Assembly: GCF_010731675.1 (NCBI RefSeq)
Contig: NZ_AP022584.1
Span: 2,418,001 to 2,482,000 of the forward strand
Direction of reading: 5' to 3'
Length of the DNA stretch: 64,000 nucleotides
Source: Mycobacterium marseillense
GTDB taxonomy: Bacteria; Actinomycetota; Actinomycetes; Mycobacteriales; Mycobacteriaceae
Made by a program: the position numbers and the translations under genes. Position 1 is the first letter of the stretch, and each line of letters begins with the position of its first letter. Below are positions 35,879 to 45,800 of this stretch, piece after piece. Below the pieces are notes generated by a model. That model had not been told where the DNA came from. It saw only the letters and a list, made by a program, of their open reading frames with translations, and did no database searches.

Positions 35879-36736
35879 TCAGAACGTTTTGGCGTGCAAC
35901 TCGGCCAGGGCGTGAATCTGCTCGAGGTAATGCTCGAGCGAGTGGTGGATGAACCGGGCCGACAGGGTGGTGGTGCCGGCGTCGGCGATGGTGTGCAGCG
36001 CGTCTTCGGTCTTCGCCGGCTCCCCCGCCGGGTCCAGCGGTTGATCGGCGGGCAAGACGACCTCGAAGCCGTCCGGCAGTTCTCGCACCCGCAACCACTC
36101 GGCGGCGGTGGCAATGGACACGTAGTACGGACACCAGCCGTCGGCGAGCGTGAGCGCGCGGCGCAACGACCGCTTGGTGCGCCCGCCGACCCAGATCGGC
36201 ATATGCGGCTGCAGCGCACAGGGATCGATGGTGAGCCCGCCGAACGAGTAGTACTCGCCGTCATACACGGGCTCGTTGGTGGGCAATGCCGCCCGCAGCG
36301 CCTTCAGGGCGTCGTCGGCACGAGCACCGCGGTCGTCGAACGGCGCGCCCAGCAGGTCGAATTCGTCCTTGAGGCTCCCCACGCCGACGCCCAGGATCAC
36401 GCGCCCGCCACTGACGTGATCCAATGTGCCATAACGCTTTACGATCGCGAGCGGGTGGTGGTAACCCAGCACCAGGGTCATCGTGACGAGCCGGATCCGG
36501 CTGGTGCGCGCGGACACATACCCAAGTGTGGCCAGCGGATCCCAGTATCGGGAGCCGCGCCGGGCGGCCTCCGTCGACGGTATGCCGATGTGTTCGCTAC
36601 AGGTGAGGTGGTGATAGCCAAGCGCGTCCGCCGCCTCGGCGACGCGACCGATGTCCTCGATAGTGGCCGACTTCTCCCACGTCAACGCCGCGCCGGCGAC
36701 GTTCGTGACGACGGGTGTCGCGATGCCGAGTTTCAA
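35879..36736 (-). CDS. LLM-class F420-dependent oxidoreductase (TIGR03619-like)
   Basis: A 285-residue luciferase-like protein with LTCSEHIGIPSTEAARRG, LVTMTLVLGYHHPLAIVKRYGTLD in segments, and VILGVGVGSLKDEFDLLG. It belongs to the F420-dependent group frequent in mycobacteria. Its start overlaps the TauD-like gene by 4 bases, placing it as the last gene of the second Rieske island. The F420 link is by family; the substrate is presumably a product of the oxygenases. Confidence 0.87.
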   Translation of the reverse strand: MKLGIATPVVTNVAGAALTWEKSATIEDIGRVAEAADALGYHHLTCSEHIGIPSTEAARRGSRYWDPLATLGYVSARTSRIRLVTMTLVLGYHHPLAIVKRYGTLDHVSGGRVILGVGVGSLKDEFDLLGAPFDDRGARADDALKALRAALPTNEPVYDGEYYSFGGLTIDPCALQPHMPIWVGGRTKRSLRRALTLADGWCPYYVSIATAAEWLRVRELPDGFEVVLPADQPLDPAGEPAKTEDALHTIADAGTTTLSARFIHHSLEHYLEQIHALAELHAKTF

Positions 36737-37563
36737 TCCAGCGGCTCTTCACCCGCAAGGACCGTGCGGTGCATGAGCCGCCCGCTGTCAGCCGCATACG
36801 GCAGCGCCCGGTGCATCGTCCCGGTGTTGTCCCACATGAGCAGGTCGCCCAGCTGCCATTCGTGGCGGTAGACGTAGCGCGGTTGAGTCGCCCAGTCACG
36901 AAGGCGCGCAAGCAATGCGCGGCTTTCTTCCACCGGCAGGTCGATCACGTAATCCGCGGTCGCGCCGAGTAGCAACGACTTGCGCCCGGATTGGTGCGTC
37001 CACACCATCGGGCAGGACTTGGTGGGCGACTTCTGCCAGAACGCGATCTCCTCATAGCTCATCTCGGGTCGCACGTAGTACTGCGAGCGCTCCGCGCTAT
37101 GAACCACCCGAAGGCCGGCGATCGCTTCTTTGTCGGCCTCCGGCAATTCCTCGTAGGCCGCGTAGGTGTTGCAGAACTCGGTCTGGCCGCCGACATCGGA
37201 CAGCTTCATCGCTCGCAGCAGGGTGGCGAGATTCGGATAGGGCTGCAGGGAGCCGTCGAAATGCCAGAACAGCGAGCCCTTGAGGTACTCGGCGCGCTGA
37301 TTGACGTTCGTGTCGAGCGAGATTTTGTAGATCCCGCCCTCGCCCTCGTTCGGCACAATGCTGCCAAGGGTTTTCGCGATGGTGACCTGTTGCTCGTCGC
37401 TGATCTGCAGTCCGCGGAAGAAGACCACGCCGCGCTGCTCGAGGACCGCGCGGATGGCCTCGGCTTCGCGGCCACTGAGGAGGGTGTCCAGATCAGTCCT
37501 GATCTCGCTGCCGATCAGCGGTGTGCAGTCGACGACGTCGAGTCGTGTGGTGGAAAGTCCCAT
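36733..37563 (-). CDS. TauD/TfdA-family dioxygenase, second copy
   Basis: A 276-residue Fe(II)/2-oxoglutarate dioxygenase. H101-x-D103 occurs in FWHFDGS, the distal His in WDNTGTMHRALPY, and HQSGRKSLLLGATADYV matches the equivalent region of the first copy (1921-2766). It lies 3 bases after the companion protein and overlaps the LLM gene, so the order Rieske-companion-TauD is repeated in both islands. The substrate is unknown. Confidence 0.88.
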   Translation of the reverse strand: MGLSTTRLDVVDCTPLIGSEIRTDLDTLLSGREAEAIRAVLEQRGVVFFRGLQISDEQQVTIAKTLGSIVPNEGEGGIYKISLDTNVNQRAEYLKGSLFWHFDGSLQPYPNLATLLRAMKLSDVGGQTEFCNTYAAYEELPEADKEAIAGLRVVHSAERSQYYVRPEMSYEEIAFWQKSPTKSCPMVWTHQSGRKSLLLGATADYVIDLPVEESRALLARLRDWATQPRYVYRHEWQLGDLLMWDNTGTMHRALPYAADSGRLMHRTVLAGEEPLD

Positions 37564-37566
37564 GCG

Positions 37567-37890
37567 TCAGCTCAGTCTCGTGAGAATGGTCTTCGCGGAA
37601 TGCTTTACCCGTGGCTGCCTCCACAGCTCCACTGCCAACGACACCGTGATCAACGAGTACAGCAGGTTGCGCAGGTTCGCGACGTCCTCGGGCAGCGGCT
37701 CGGAATAGTCGAACTTGTCGATATAAGCGACCGCCTCCTCGGCGTGCGGAAACACCTCGTCGTAGAACGCCTGTATCTCGGCCATCGAGCTGTTCACGCG
37801 TTTCACGTAGCGCTCGTGCCCATCCTCGATGGACCAGTCGGGCACCAGGTGCTCGAGCTGCGAGAACTCGTGCGGCAAAACAGCATTCAT
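37567..37890 (-). CDS. Rieske oxygenase companion protein, copy 3 (unknown family)
   Basis: A 107-residue paralogue of the proteins at 2794-3126 and 8043-8378. It shows LPHEFSQLEHL, RYVKRVNSSMAEIQAFYDEVF, YIDKFDYSEPLPEDVANL and LLYSLITVSLAVELWRQPR. The Cys preceding DKF in the other two is Ile here, so a catalytic or metal role for that Cys is unlikely. It overlaps the Rieske gene by 4 bases. Confidence 0.82.
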   Translation of the reverse strand: MNAVLPHEFSQLEHLVPDWSIEDGHERYVKRVNSSMAEIQAFYDEVFPHAEEAVAYIDKFDYSEPLPEDVANLRNLLYSLITVSLAVELWRQPRVKHSAKTILTRLS

Positions 37891-39170
37891 CGTCCGGCCT
37901 TCGCCTTCTCGCCGGCCGCCACGTAGTCACCCACCACCTTGTGCAGGTGACGCAGCAGGATCTCCTCGTCATTCATCGTGAAATGCGTGAGCGCGCCGCT
38001 GTTCAGCATCGCCTGCAGCCCTTCCGAGGGGCTGGCGTCTTCCAGGATGATGTCGTTGAGGAAGGTCACGGTGAGCTCTTGGCCCAGCCGCTCTTTGTGC
38101 GTCTTGGGCGGCTGGTAGAACATCTCGGCTTCGAAGATGTGCGAGTGCGGACCCGTCGGCCAGTGCGTGTGCGTGCTGAAGCCGGATGAACCGAAGATCA
38201 CCACGAAGTTGGGAAAGAACTGGTAGGAGTCGAAGCCGTATTTCTCCGAGCGAGTGGGATTGAGCCCCGGCGGCATCGGCCCGCGATCGGTGCGCTTGGT
38301 CCACGGACCGGCCGCGCTCGCTTCCATCACGCATTCGATGGGCTTGGAATACGGCGTCTTCTGCGACGGCTCGCCGGCGAAGGAAAACATCCGGTGCGGC
38401 CCTTTGAGTTGGTAGGCCAACGCATCGGTGAACGGGTTCGGCTGGTCGAACGCGTCGCGGGCCTCCGCGGTCAGAGCGCCGAAGGACGACGCGTGTAGGT
38501 AGGGCCCGTGGTAACTCTCCGCGAAGCCGTCGACGAAAATCTTCCAGTTGCACTGCAATTCGACTTTGAACCGATACACCTGGTGTGGCCCCGCGAACGG
38601 ATAGCCCTCGATGCCGTGGGCCAGCTCGCCGAGGTAGGACCGCAGCGGCTCGGTGTTGTGCGGGTCGAGGTTGATGAAGATGAACCCCTCCCACTCCTCG
38701 CATTGGATCGCCGGCACCCGGCAGCTGTCGGCGTCGAAGTCCAGCAGCAGATCCTTGCGAGTGGCCGCGTGCAGCGAGCCGTCCAGCTTGTAGCGCCAGC
38801 CATGAAATCGGCAGTACAGCACCGGGGCGCGACCCTGCACCTCCTCGAACGGATCGTCTTCCCACAGCATCTTGTTGCCGCGGTGCGGACAGATGTTGTG
38901 GAAGGCGCGAATCACGTCGTCCTTGCCGCGGACAATGATGATCGATGTGTCGAGGAACCTCAGCTCGCGGGTGAAGTAGCTGCCCGACTTCGGCACCCGC
39001 TCAACGCGTCCGACGTAGAGCCAGGTCTTCTTGAAGACGTGCTCGCGTTCCTTCTCGTAGAACTCTTCAGAGACGCAGTCCTCGAGTGACACTGGGCCAC
39101 GGCCCAATTCGGGATAGGCATCGGTCCAGTGCCCGCTTGACGGCTTCGTCACCAAGACGTCCTGACTCAT
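37887..39170 (-). CDS. Rieske [2Fe-2S] oxygenase, large subunit, copy 3
   Basis: A 427-residue terminal oxygenase. Cluster ligands are C94-P-H96 and C120-x2-H123 (CRFHGWRYKLD), and the catalytic site includes DGFAESYHGPYLH. It is more distant from copies 1 and 2 than these are from each other. The ATG at 39170 is preferred over an extension of 105 residues because GGAGGAGGG lies about 6 bases upstream and the paralogues begin here. No reductase is encoded in this island, so electrons may come from the reductase at 5180-6274 or another one. Confidence 0.93.
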   Translation of the reverse strand: MSQDVLVTKPSSGHWTDAYPELGRGPVSLEDCVSEEFYEKEREHVFKKTWLYVGRVERVPKSGSYFTRELRFLDTSIIIVRGKDDVIRAFHNICPHRGNKMLWEDDPFEEVQGRAPVLYCRFHGWRYKLDGSLHAATRKDLLLDFDADSCRVPAIQCEEWEGFIFINLDPHNTEPLRSYLGELAHGIEGYPFAGPHQVYRFKVELQCNWKIFVDGFAESYHGPYLHASSFGALTAEARDAFDQPNPFTDALAYQLKGPHRMFSFAGEPSQKTPYSKPIECVMEASAAGPWTKRTDRGPMPPGLNPTRSEKYGFDSYQFFPNFVVIFGSSGFSTHTHWPTGPHSHIFEAEMFYQPPKTHKERLGQELTVTFLNDIILEDASPSEGLQAMLNSGALTHFTMNDEEILLRHLHKVVGDYVAAGEKAKAGR

Positions 39171-39231
39171 CGGGCCCTCCTCCGCCTCTCGGCCGAAGGT
39201 AGCACTTGACCAAATGCGCAAATAGGCCTTC

Positions 39232-39254
39232 AATTGCAACACCCTGTTGCAATT
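39232..39254. promoter_or_regulatory. LysR-type operator (palindrome) in the divergent promoter
   Basis: AATTGCAACA at 39232-39241 and TGTTGCAATT at 39245-39254 are perfect inverse arms around CCC. The centre fits the T-N11-A LysR box. It lies between the divergent Rieske and LysR genes and covers a potential TTG start at 39234, which favours the GTG at 39267 as the LysR start. Confidence 0.78.
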
Positions 39255-39266
39255 TTGGAACATCAC

Positions 39267-40187
39267 GTGGAGCAGAACCTGCCGTTCGACCTCGACGCCT
39301 TGCTGGTATTCGGGAAGGTGGTCGAGTGCCGCAGCCTGTCGAAGGCGGCGGCGCTGCTCGGCATGCCCAAGTCCACCGTCAGCCGCAAGCTCAGCAAGCT
39401 CGAAACGGACCTCGGGATCAAGCTGCTGCGCAAGAACACGCACCAGCTCACCGTCACGGACCTGGGCGAGAAGATCTACAGCCACGGCGTGAACATCCTG
39501 GCCGAGGCCAACGGGGTGCGGGCACTGGTGGAAGGCAGCAAGCTAGAGCCGCAGGGCGAGTTGCGCGTTGCCATCCCGGTCTTCGTCGGCATCGACTACG
39601 CGTCGCGCGTCGGCGCCAAATTTCTGCAGTCTTACCCGCACTCGCGGCTGGATATCCGTTTGGTGGACAACGTCGTTCATCCCGTCCACGACGGGTTCGA
39701 CGTGGTTTTCGGCACGGGACCCCTGCAAGACTCGACGCTGATCGCGCGCAAGGTCTTCAGCCTCGAACTGTTCCTCTGCGCATCACCGGAGTTCCTGCGC
39801 CAACTACCCGAACCCATCACCGCTCCCACCCAGTTGGACACGGTGCCGTTCATCGACTGCGGGGTCGGCGAGGGTCCGCGCCGGCTCACCGTCGCCAAGA
39901 ACAAGCGGCGCCATGAACTCTCGCCGATGGTTCGGGCGCGCGCCAACAACTTTCAGGTGTGCAAGCAGTACATCCTGCACGGACTCGGCGTCGGTGCGAT
40001 GCCGAGCCAGATCATCGTCACCTCCGAATTGCGCGACGGCAGCATCGTGCCGGTGCTGCCGGACTGGCGCCTCGAGCAACTGGATGTCTACATGATTCAT
40101 CCCTTCCAGCTCTCGTTCTCCACGTTGATCAGCGCCTTCTACGAGACGGCGTGCGACATCATCACCGAGAACACGGCCCGGAGCTGA
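39267..40187 (+). CDS. LysR-family transcriptional regulator
   Basis: A 306-residue regulator. The N-terminal winged HTH is LPFDLDALLVFGKVVECRSL, then SKAAALLGMPKSTVSRKLSKLE, followed by a periplasmic-binding-protein-like effector domain. It is divergent from the second Rieske island and has a 23-base palindrome in the gap. LysR proteins usually activate such operons in the presence of a pathway compound. The GTG start is chosen because the operator overlaps the upstream TTG. The 103 bases after its stop contain nothing else. Confidence 0.9.
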   Translation: MEQNLPFDLDALLVFGKVVECRSLSKAAALLGMPKSTVSRKLSKLETDLGIKLLRKNTHQLTVTDLGEKIYSHGVNILAEANGVRALVEGSKLEPQGELRVAIPVFVGIDYASRVGAKFLQSYPHSRLDIRLVDNVVHPVHDGFDVVFGTGPLQDSTLIARKVFSLELFLCASPEFLRQLPEPITAPTQLDTVPFIDCGVGEGPRRLTVAKNKRRHELSPMVRARANNFQVCKQYILHGLGVGAMPSQIIVTSELRDGSIVPVLPDWRLEQLDVYMIHPFQLSFSTLISAFYETACDIITENTARS

Positions 40188-40290
40188 GTCGGCAGGTTGC
40201 CCACCGCGGGTCAATCGGGCGCCGAAACCGGCCATTTTCACCTATAACGCGAAAATCGGAGCGTTTGCTGGCGGCACGTCCAATACTTAG

Positions 40291-42849
40291 GTGATGAGTA
40301 GGCCTGCACCGCCGGTGCTGACGGTTCAATCGGAGTGGTCACAGCGCAGTTTCGCGCCGGGTCATGATGTGGTGGTCGGCAGTGACCTTCGTGCCGACAT
40401 GCGCGTTGCGCATCCCCTGATCGCCCGCGCCCACCTGCTGCTGCGCTTCGACGGGGCCAGATGGATCGCGATCGACAACGGTTCGCCCTCCGGTGTTTTC
40501 GTCGATGGTCACCGGGTACGGTCGGTCGACATCCACGACCGCCAGAGCATCAACCTTGCCCGTCCGGACGGGCCTCGACTGAGCTTTGGGATCGGTCGGC
40601 ACGACGGGGCGGTCGGCCAACTGCCGCCCACCCTGGAGGCGGTACCGGTCATCACGCCGCCGGGGGGCCCGAGGCCTGCGCGTCCGGAACCGCCGCGGCG
40701 GCCCGGCGTCCCGCCGCCCCGCATCGCGCGACCGCAGCCCGCCCCGCCGCGCTACCCGCCGGCCGGCCCGCCGCCACGCGGCCCCTACCCGCCACCGCAA
40801 CCGGTCGGCGCGCCGCAGCCGGCGGGGCTGCAGCCGCTCACCGAAATCGGGGCAGAGACCCTCGAAGCCTCGGGCTACGACAGCGCCAACCTGCGGCGCG
40901 CCGTGCAGCGGTCACGATCGAAACTCGGGGCGCCCCCCGCGGGGGCCGCGGTCATCGGTCGCGCAGAAGACAGCGACATCGTCATCTCGGACGTCTTGGC
41001 TTCGCGCCATCACGCCTACTTGGTGCCAGGACCCACCGGGATGGAGATCCACGACGCGCAAAGCATCAACGGGACTTTCGTCAACGGGACCCGCATCCTG
41101 TCAGCACCCCTCACCGAGGGCGACGTGGTCACGATCGGCAACGTCGACCTGGTTTTCAACGGCGAAATCCTGCTCCGCCGCGCCGAAGCGGCTACCCGCA
41201 CCGGCGGCCTGGAGGTGCGGGAGGTCGACTTTCACGTCGACAACAAGCGGCTGATCCAAAAGGTCTCCCTGACCGCGCGGCCCGGCACGCTGACCGCGCT
41301 CATCGGCGGGTCGGGAGCGGGCAAAAGCACCTTGTCCCGGCTGATCGCCGGAGCCACCTGTCCCACGTCCGGCTCGATCACCTTCGAAGGCCACGATATT
41401 CACGCTCAGTTCGCGTCGTTGCGCAGCCGGATCGGGATGGTGCCCCAAGACGACGTCGTGCACCGCCAGCTCACGGTGACCCAGGCGCTGAATTACGCGG
41501 CCGAGTTGCGGCTGCCGACCGACACCAGCAAGTCCGACCGCGCCCAGGTCGTCGCGCAGGTGATCGAGGAACTCGGGTTGACCAAGCACGCCGACACCCG
41601 CGTCGACAAGCTCTCCGGCGGGCAGCGCAAGCGCGCCTCGGTGGCCCTGGAACTGCTCACCGGACCGTCACTGCTGATCCTCGACGAGCCCACGTCGGGC
41701 CTGGACCCCGCGCTGGACCTACAGGTCATGACGATGCTGCGGCAGCTGGCCGACGCCGGTCGCGTCGTGCTGGTGGTGACGCATTCGCTGAGTTACCTCG
41801 ATCTTTGCGACCAGGTGTTGCTGATGGCGCCGGGCGGCAAGACCGCCTACTGCGGTCCGCCCGACGACATCGAAGCGACCATGGGAACTACCAACTGGGC
41901 CAAGATCTTTGGGATGGTGGGCGCGGACCCCGACGAAGCCAATCGTCGCTTCCTGGCCCAAGCCAAACCGCCGCCCGCCGTATCCGAGGCGGATAAACCG
42001 GCCGATCTCGGTGCCCCGGCGCGCTCGAGCACCTGGCGTCAATTCTCGACGATCGCCCGCCGCCAGATCCGGCTGATCGTCGCCGACCGCGCCTACTTCA
42101 TCTTCCTGGCGCTGCTGCCGTTCGTGATGGGCGCGCTGTCGCTCACCGTTCCCGGCTCGACGGGTTTCCGCGTGGCCGATCCGAACGGCGATGGGTCCGA
42201 CGAGCCCGGATCGGTGCTGATGTTGCTGACCATGGCCGCCGTGTTCATGGGTACCGCGCTGACAATCCGCGACCTCATCGGCGAGCGTCCGATCTTTCGC
42301 CGCGAACAGGCGGTCGGCCTGTCGACCAAGGCCTATCTGCTGGCGAAGATGGCGGTCTTCTTCGTGTTCGCCATCGTCCAAGCGACGATCGCGACCACCA
42401 TCACCATTCTGGGGAAAGGCGCGCCGACCCGGCCGGCGCTGCTCCTCGGCAGCGCCACCCTCGAGCTGTACGTCGCCACCGCCGCCATGTGCGTGGCCGC
42501 AGCGATGATCGGCCTGGTCCTGTCCTCGCTGGCGCGCTCGAACGAGCAGATCATGCCGCTGCTGGTGGTGTCCCTCATGTTGCAGCTGGTCCTCTGCGGC
42601 GGGATGGTCCCGGTCACCAACCGAATCGGGCTGGATCAGATGTCGTGGGCGGTGCCCTCGCGGTGGGGGTACGCGGCGCAGGCGTCGACGGTCGACTTGT
42701 GGACGATCGAGCCCGGGCCGCTCGCCCCGAAAGACCGCCACTTCAAACACACGGCGGGGACATGGCTGTTCGACGTCGGCATGCTGGTGCTGTTGACGGT
42801 CGTGTACGCGGGCGTCGTGGGGTGGCGCAGCCGGCTCAAGCGCCATTGA
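40291..42849 (+). CDS. FHA-domain ABC exporter (Rv1747-like)
   Basis: An 852-residue half-transporter: FHA domain 1 (about residues 10-105), a Pro-rich linker (120-180), FHA domain 2 (about 215-300), an ABC domain with Walker A GGSGAGKST near 339-347, signature LSGGQRKR, Walker B LLILDEP, then six membrane helices in the C-terminal ABC2/ABCG-like region. In M. tuberculosis the homologue exports phosphatidylinositol mannosides and is bound and phosphorylated by kinase PknF (from memory). FHA2 has the phosphothreonine residues (IGR, SRHH), but FHA1 has GSD for GR and IARAH for SRxH, so it is probably not a binder. Start GTG 40291 or ATG 40294. Confidence 0.92.
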   Translation: MMSRPAPPVLTVQSEWSQRSFAPGHDVVVGSDLRADMRVAHPLIARAHLLLRFDGARWIAIDNGSPSGVFVDGHRVRSVDIHDRQSINLARPDGPRLSFGIGRHDGAVGQLPPTLEAVPVITPPGGPRPARPEPPRRPGVPPPRIARPQPAPPRYPPAGPPPRGPYPPPQPVGAPQPAGLQPLTEIGAETLEASGYDSANLRRAVQRSRSKLGAPPAGAAVIGRAEDSDIVISDVLASRHHAYLVPGPTGMEIHDAQSINGTFVNGTRILSAPLTEGDVVTIGNVDLVFNGEILLRRAEAATRTGGLEVREVDFHVDNKRLIQKVSLTARPGTLTALIGGSGAGKSTLSRLIAGATCPTSGSITFEGHDIHAQFASLRSRIGMVPQDDVVHRQLTVTQALNYAAELRLPTDTSKSDRAQVVAQVIEELGLTKHADTRVDKLSGGQRKRASVALELLTGPSLLILDEPTSGLDPALDLQVMTMLRQLADAGRVVLVVTHSLSYLDLCDQVLLMAPGGKTAYCGPPDDIEATMGTTNWAKIFGMVGADPDEANRRFLAQAKPPPAVSEADKPADLGAPARSSTWRQFSTIARRQIRLIVADRAYFIFLALLPFVMGALSLTVPGSTGFRVADPNGDGSDEPGSVLMLLTMAAVFMGTALTIRDLIGERPIFRREQAVGLSTKAYLLAKMAVFFVFAIVQATIATTITILGKGAPTRPALLLGSATLELYVATAAMCVAAAMIGLVLSSLARSNEQIMPLLVVSLMLQLVLCGGMVPVTNRIGLDQMSWAVPSRWGYAAQASTVDLWTIEPGPLAPKDRHFKHTAGTWLFDVGMLVLLTVVYAGVVGWRSRLKRH

Positions 42850-42856
42850 TCCGTCG

Positions 42857-45800
42857 CTAGAGGAAGTCCAACGCCTCGACCGTCGCGACCGGGCCCTCAT
42901 GGGTGGGCCGGTTCGCGCCACCGATGCAGTAGATGGTGTTGCCGACCGTTGCGACCGCCTCGGCGTGACGCGGCGTCGGCAGCGGCGGCAGCGTGGTCCA
43001 CTTCGCGTCGGCGATGTCGTACATTTCGGCCACTCCCAACACCTGCGTGGGTTCCTCACCACCGACCGCCACGACCCGGCCGTCGATGAACGTGGCGCCG
43101 TAACTTCCACGCGGAGTTGGCATGTCCACCAACTTGGTCCAGGTCCCGGCTTGGGGATCGAACCGTTCAAACGCCGCGGAGTTCTTGTCGGCGGATAGGA
43201 ACCTCCCGCCGACCGCGTACAGGTAGGTGCCGTCGGATGCGGCGGCCAGGTGTTCGCGCGGTGTGGGCATGTTGCTCGCGTCGCGCCATGAGCTGCCGTC
43301 GAAGACCTCGGTCTGCGGGACGAGCTGCTTGGCGTTCTGTCCGCCGGCGACGACGAGCTTGTCACCGACCACCGCGGCCGCCGGTGCCGCCCGCGCGTGG
43401 GTGAGGCCGGGCAACTCCACCCAATTGCCACCGCGCAACGCGAACACCTTGGTGGACGCCTGCGTGAGGTCGCCGCTGGCGCCGCCGAGGACCACCACCT
43501 CGTTGCGATACGTGGCCGCCGCGGCGTGGTGGAGCGGGACAGGCAGCGGCGGTTGGGTTTGCCACGCGCCGGTGCGTGGGTCGTAGCTCTCGACCGTCTG
43601 GAGCGCGGCTCCGTCGCGCAGTCCGCCCATGATCCAGATCTTGTCGCCCAGCACGGTCCACGCCGTCATCAGCCGGGGCGTCGGTGCGTCCGGCAGGGAA
43701 CGCCACTGTGCGGCCGGCTGGGTCAGGCGCGGCGGTAGCTGCAACGCTTCGGCGGTTGCGGTCACCTGGTCGTCGCCGACGCCGGTCGACCCGCCGATGG
43801 CGTAGACGGATTTCCCCACCGCATCGACCGCCATGCCGTGGCGCGCAGTCGCCATGTCCGGCAAGCCATCCCACGTCTTCGCTGACAGGTCGAACACCGC
43901 CACGCTCTTGAGGACTTGCCCCGCCGACTGGCCCCCGGCGGCGACCAGGCGCCGGTCGGCGATCGCCACCCCGAGGTCACTGCGCGGCTGGGGAAGGTCG
44001 GGCAATTTCGTCCAGGTCTTCGCGGCCGGGTCATACGCTTCGAACGCCACCAGGTCGGAGTTCCCGCTGGTCCCGCCGACCGTGTACATCAGCTTTCCGT
44101 CCGACGCCGCGGCCAGCATCTGCCGCGGGGTCGGGATGGGGGCGGCGGGGGTCCAGGCGTTGCCATCGAAGATCTCGGTGGAGTTCAGCAAGCCCCCGTT
44201 TGCGTCGACACCACCGGTGACGACGATCCGGTCCCCCACTACGGCCGCCGCCGCTGCCGCGCGGGGCTGCAACATGTGGGGCATCTCCACCCAGTGACTG
44301 TTGACCACACGCCAAACCTGGTCGCTGGCAACCTTTTGCGTGCCCGCGACGCGCCAGCCGCCGAGCACAATCGGGTTTCCCTGCCACGTCACCGACATGG
44401 CGTGCTGAACGGGGACGGCCAGGTCGTCGCCGCTCTTCCAGCTGTCGATGACGGGGTCATACCCTTCGTGATTTGCGACGACAGCGTGGTCGCTGCCGAT
44501 TCCGCCAAAGATCCAGATCGTGCCGTCGGCCTGGGTGGTTGCCGCCGCGTCGCGCGCGATGCGCGCGTTCGTGATCGGCTGCCACTTCACCGACGTCTGG
44601 CTCGGCTGGCTCGCCGCGGCCTGCGGGTGCCGCTTGCCCTGGGTCAGCAGCACGTAGACGCCGGTGCCCAGCACCAGCGCAGCCACCACGATCCCGACGG
44701 CGATCAATGCTGCCGTGGCGCGGTTTCGTTTCGTTTTCGAGGGCTTCATCCACGCGACCGCGCCGGCCGCCAATCCGCGCGGCGCGATCGCGTCGGTGAC
44801 GCTCGTCTGTTCCGCGATCGCTTGGGTCGGCTCGGACGTGTTGGGCGTGGCCGGATTCGGGCGCCTCGCGTCCGCGGCGTGGTGCGAGGCAGCGGGCGCG
44901 CGGCCCGGCGGTTGGCGGCCGGCCGGTGGCGGCGGTAGCGGTGGCGTCGAGGTGGTGCGATCGCTCAGCGCATTCATCAGCGAGGTGGCACTGTCCGGGC
45001 CGGCGATCCGCGGGCCCGGTTTGGCGATCCGCGGCGGCCTTGGCACCGGCCGCGCGATGCGCCCCGAACCCGCAGCGGCAGCGGTGATCGCCATGGAATC
45101 GGGTTTTAATCCGTTGCGGCGCATGCTCTCCTGCAATCCACGACCGAACTCCGCCGCCGAGGCCGGCCGTTCGGCCGGGTCGAACAGCATCGCCTTTTCG
45201 ACCGCCGCGCATACCGCGTCGGGGATCCCATTGGGACGCAAGTCCGGGACCCGGGTGCTTCTGATCCGGGTGTACTGCGCGAGGAGGTCTTCGCCGCTGC
45301 GGCGCTCGTATGCGGCGTTGCCGGCAATGAGCGCATACAGCGTGGCACCGAGCGAGTACACGTCGGTTTCGACCGTCGCCGGATCGCCGGTCATCACCTC
45401 GGGCGCCAGGAAATCGACTGTGCCAGAGAATAACCCGGATGCCGTCTCGTATCCTCCGGCGACATGCGCCGTCCCGAAGTCGGTGAGTTGCGGTTCGCCG
45501 TAATCGTTGACGAGAACGTTCGCGGGCTTGATATCGCGGTGCAGGGTGCCGGTCAGGTGGGCGGTTTCGAGTGCCCCGCACAATTTCACACCGATCCGCA
45601 CGGCTTCGGGCCAGGCGATCGACCCCTCTCGCTGCACGCGCAGGCCCAGGGAACCAGCGGCGCAGTACGACATCACGATGTAAGGCCGCCCACCCGCCGT
45701 GATGCCGACCCGCAGAATGTTGACGATGTTCGGATGTCCCGAGAGCCCGCCCATGGCGTAGCCCTCGCGGAGAAATCGTTCGCGACTCTCGTCGTCGACG

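Noticed and set aside
41719..43431. 570-codon minus-strand frame across the exporter and kinase ends
   Set aside because: Arg/Pro/Gln-rich sequence without domains; both real genes occupy the region.
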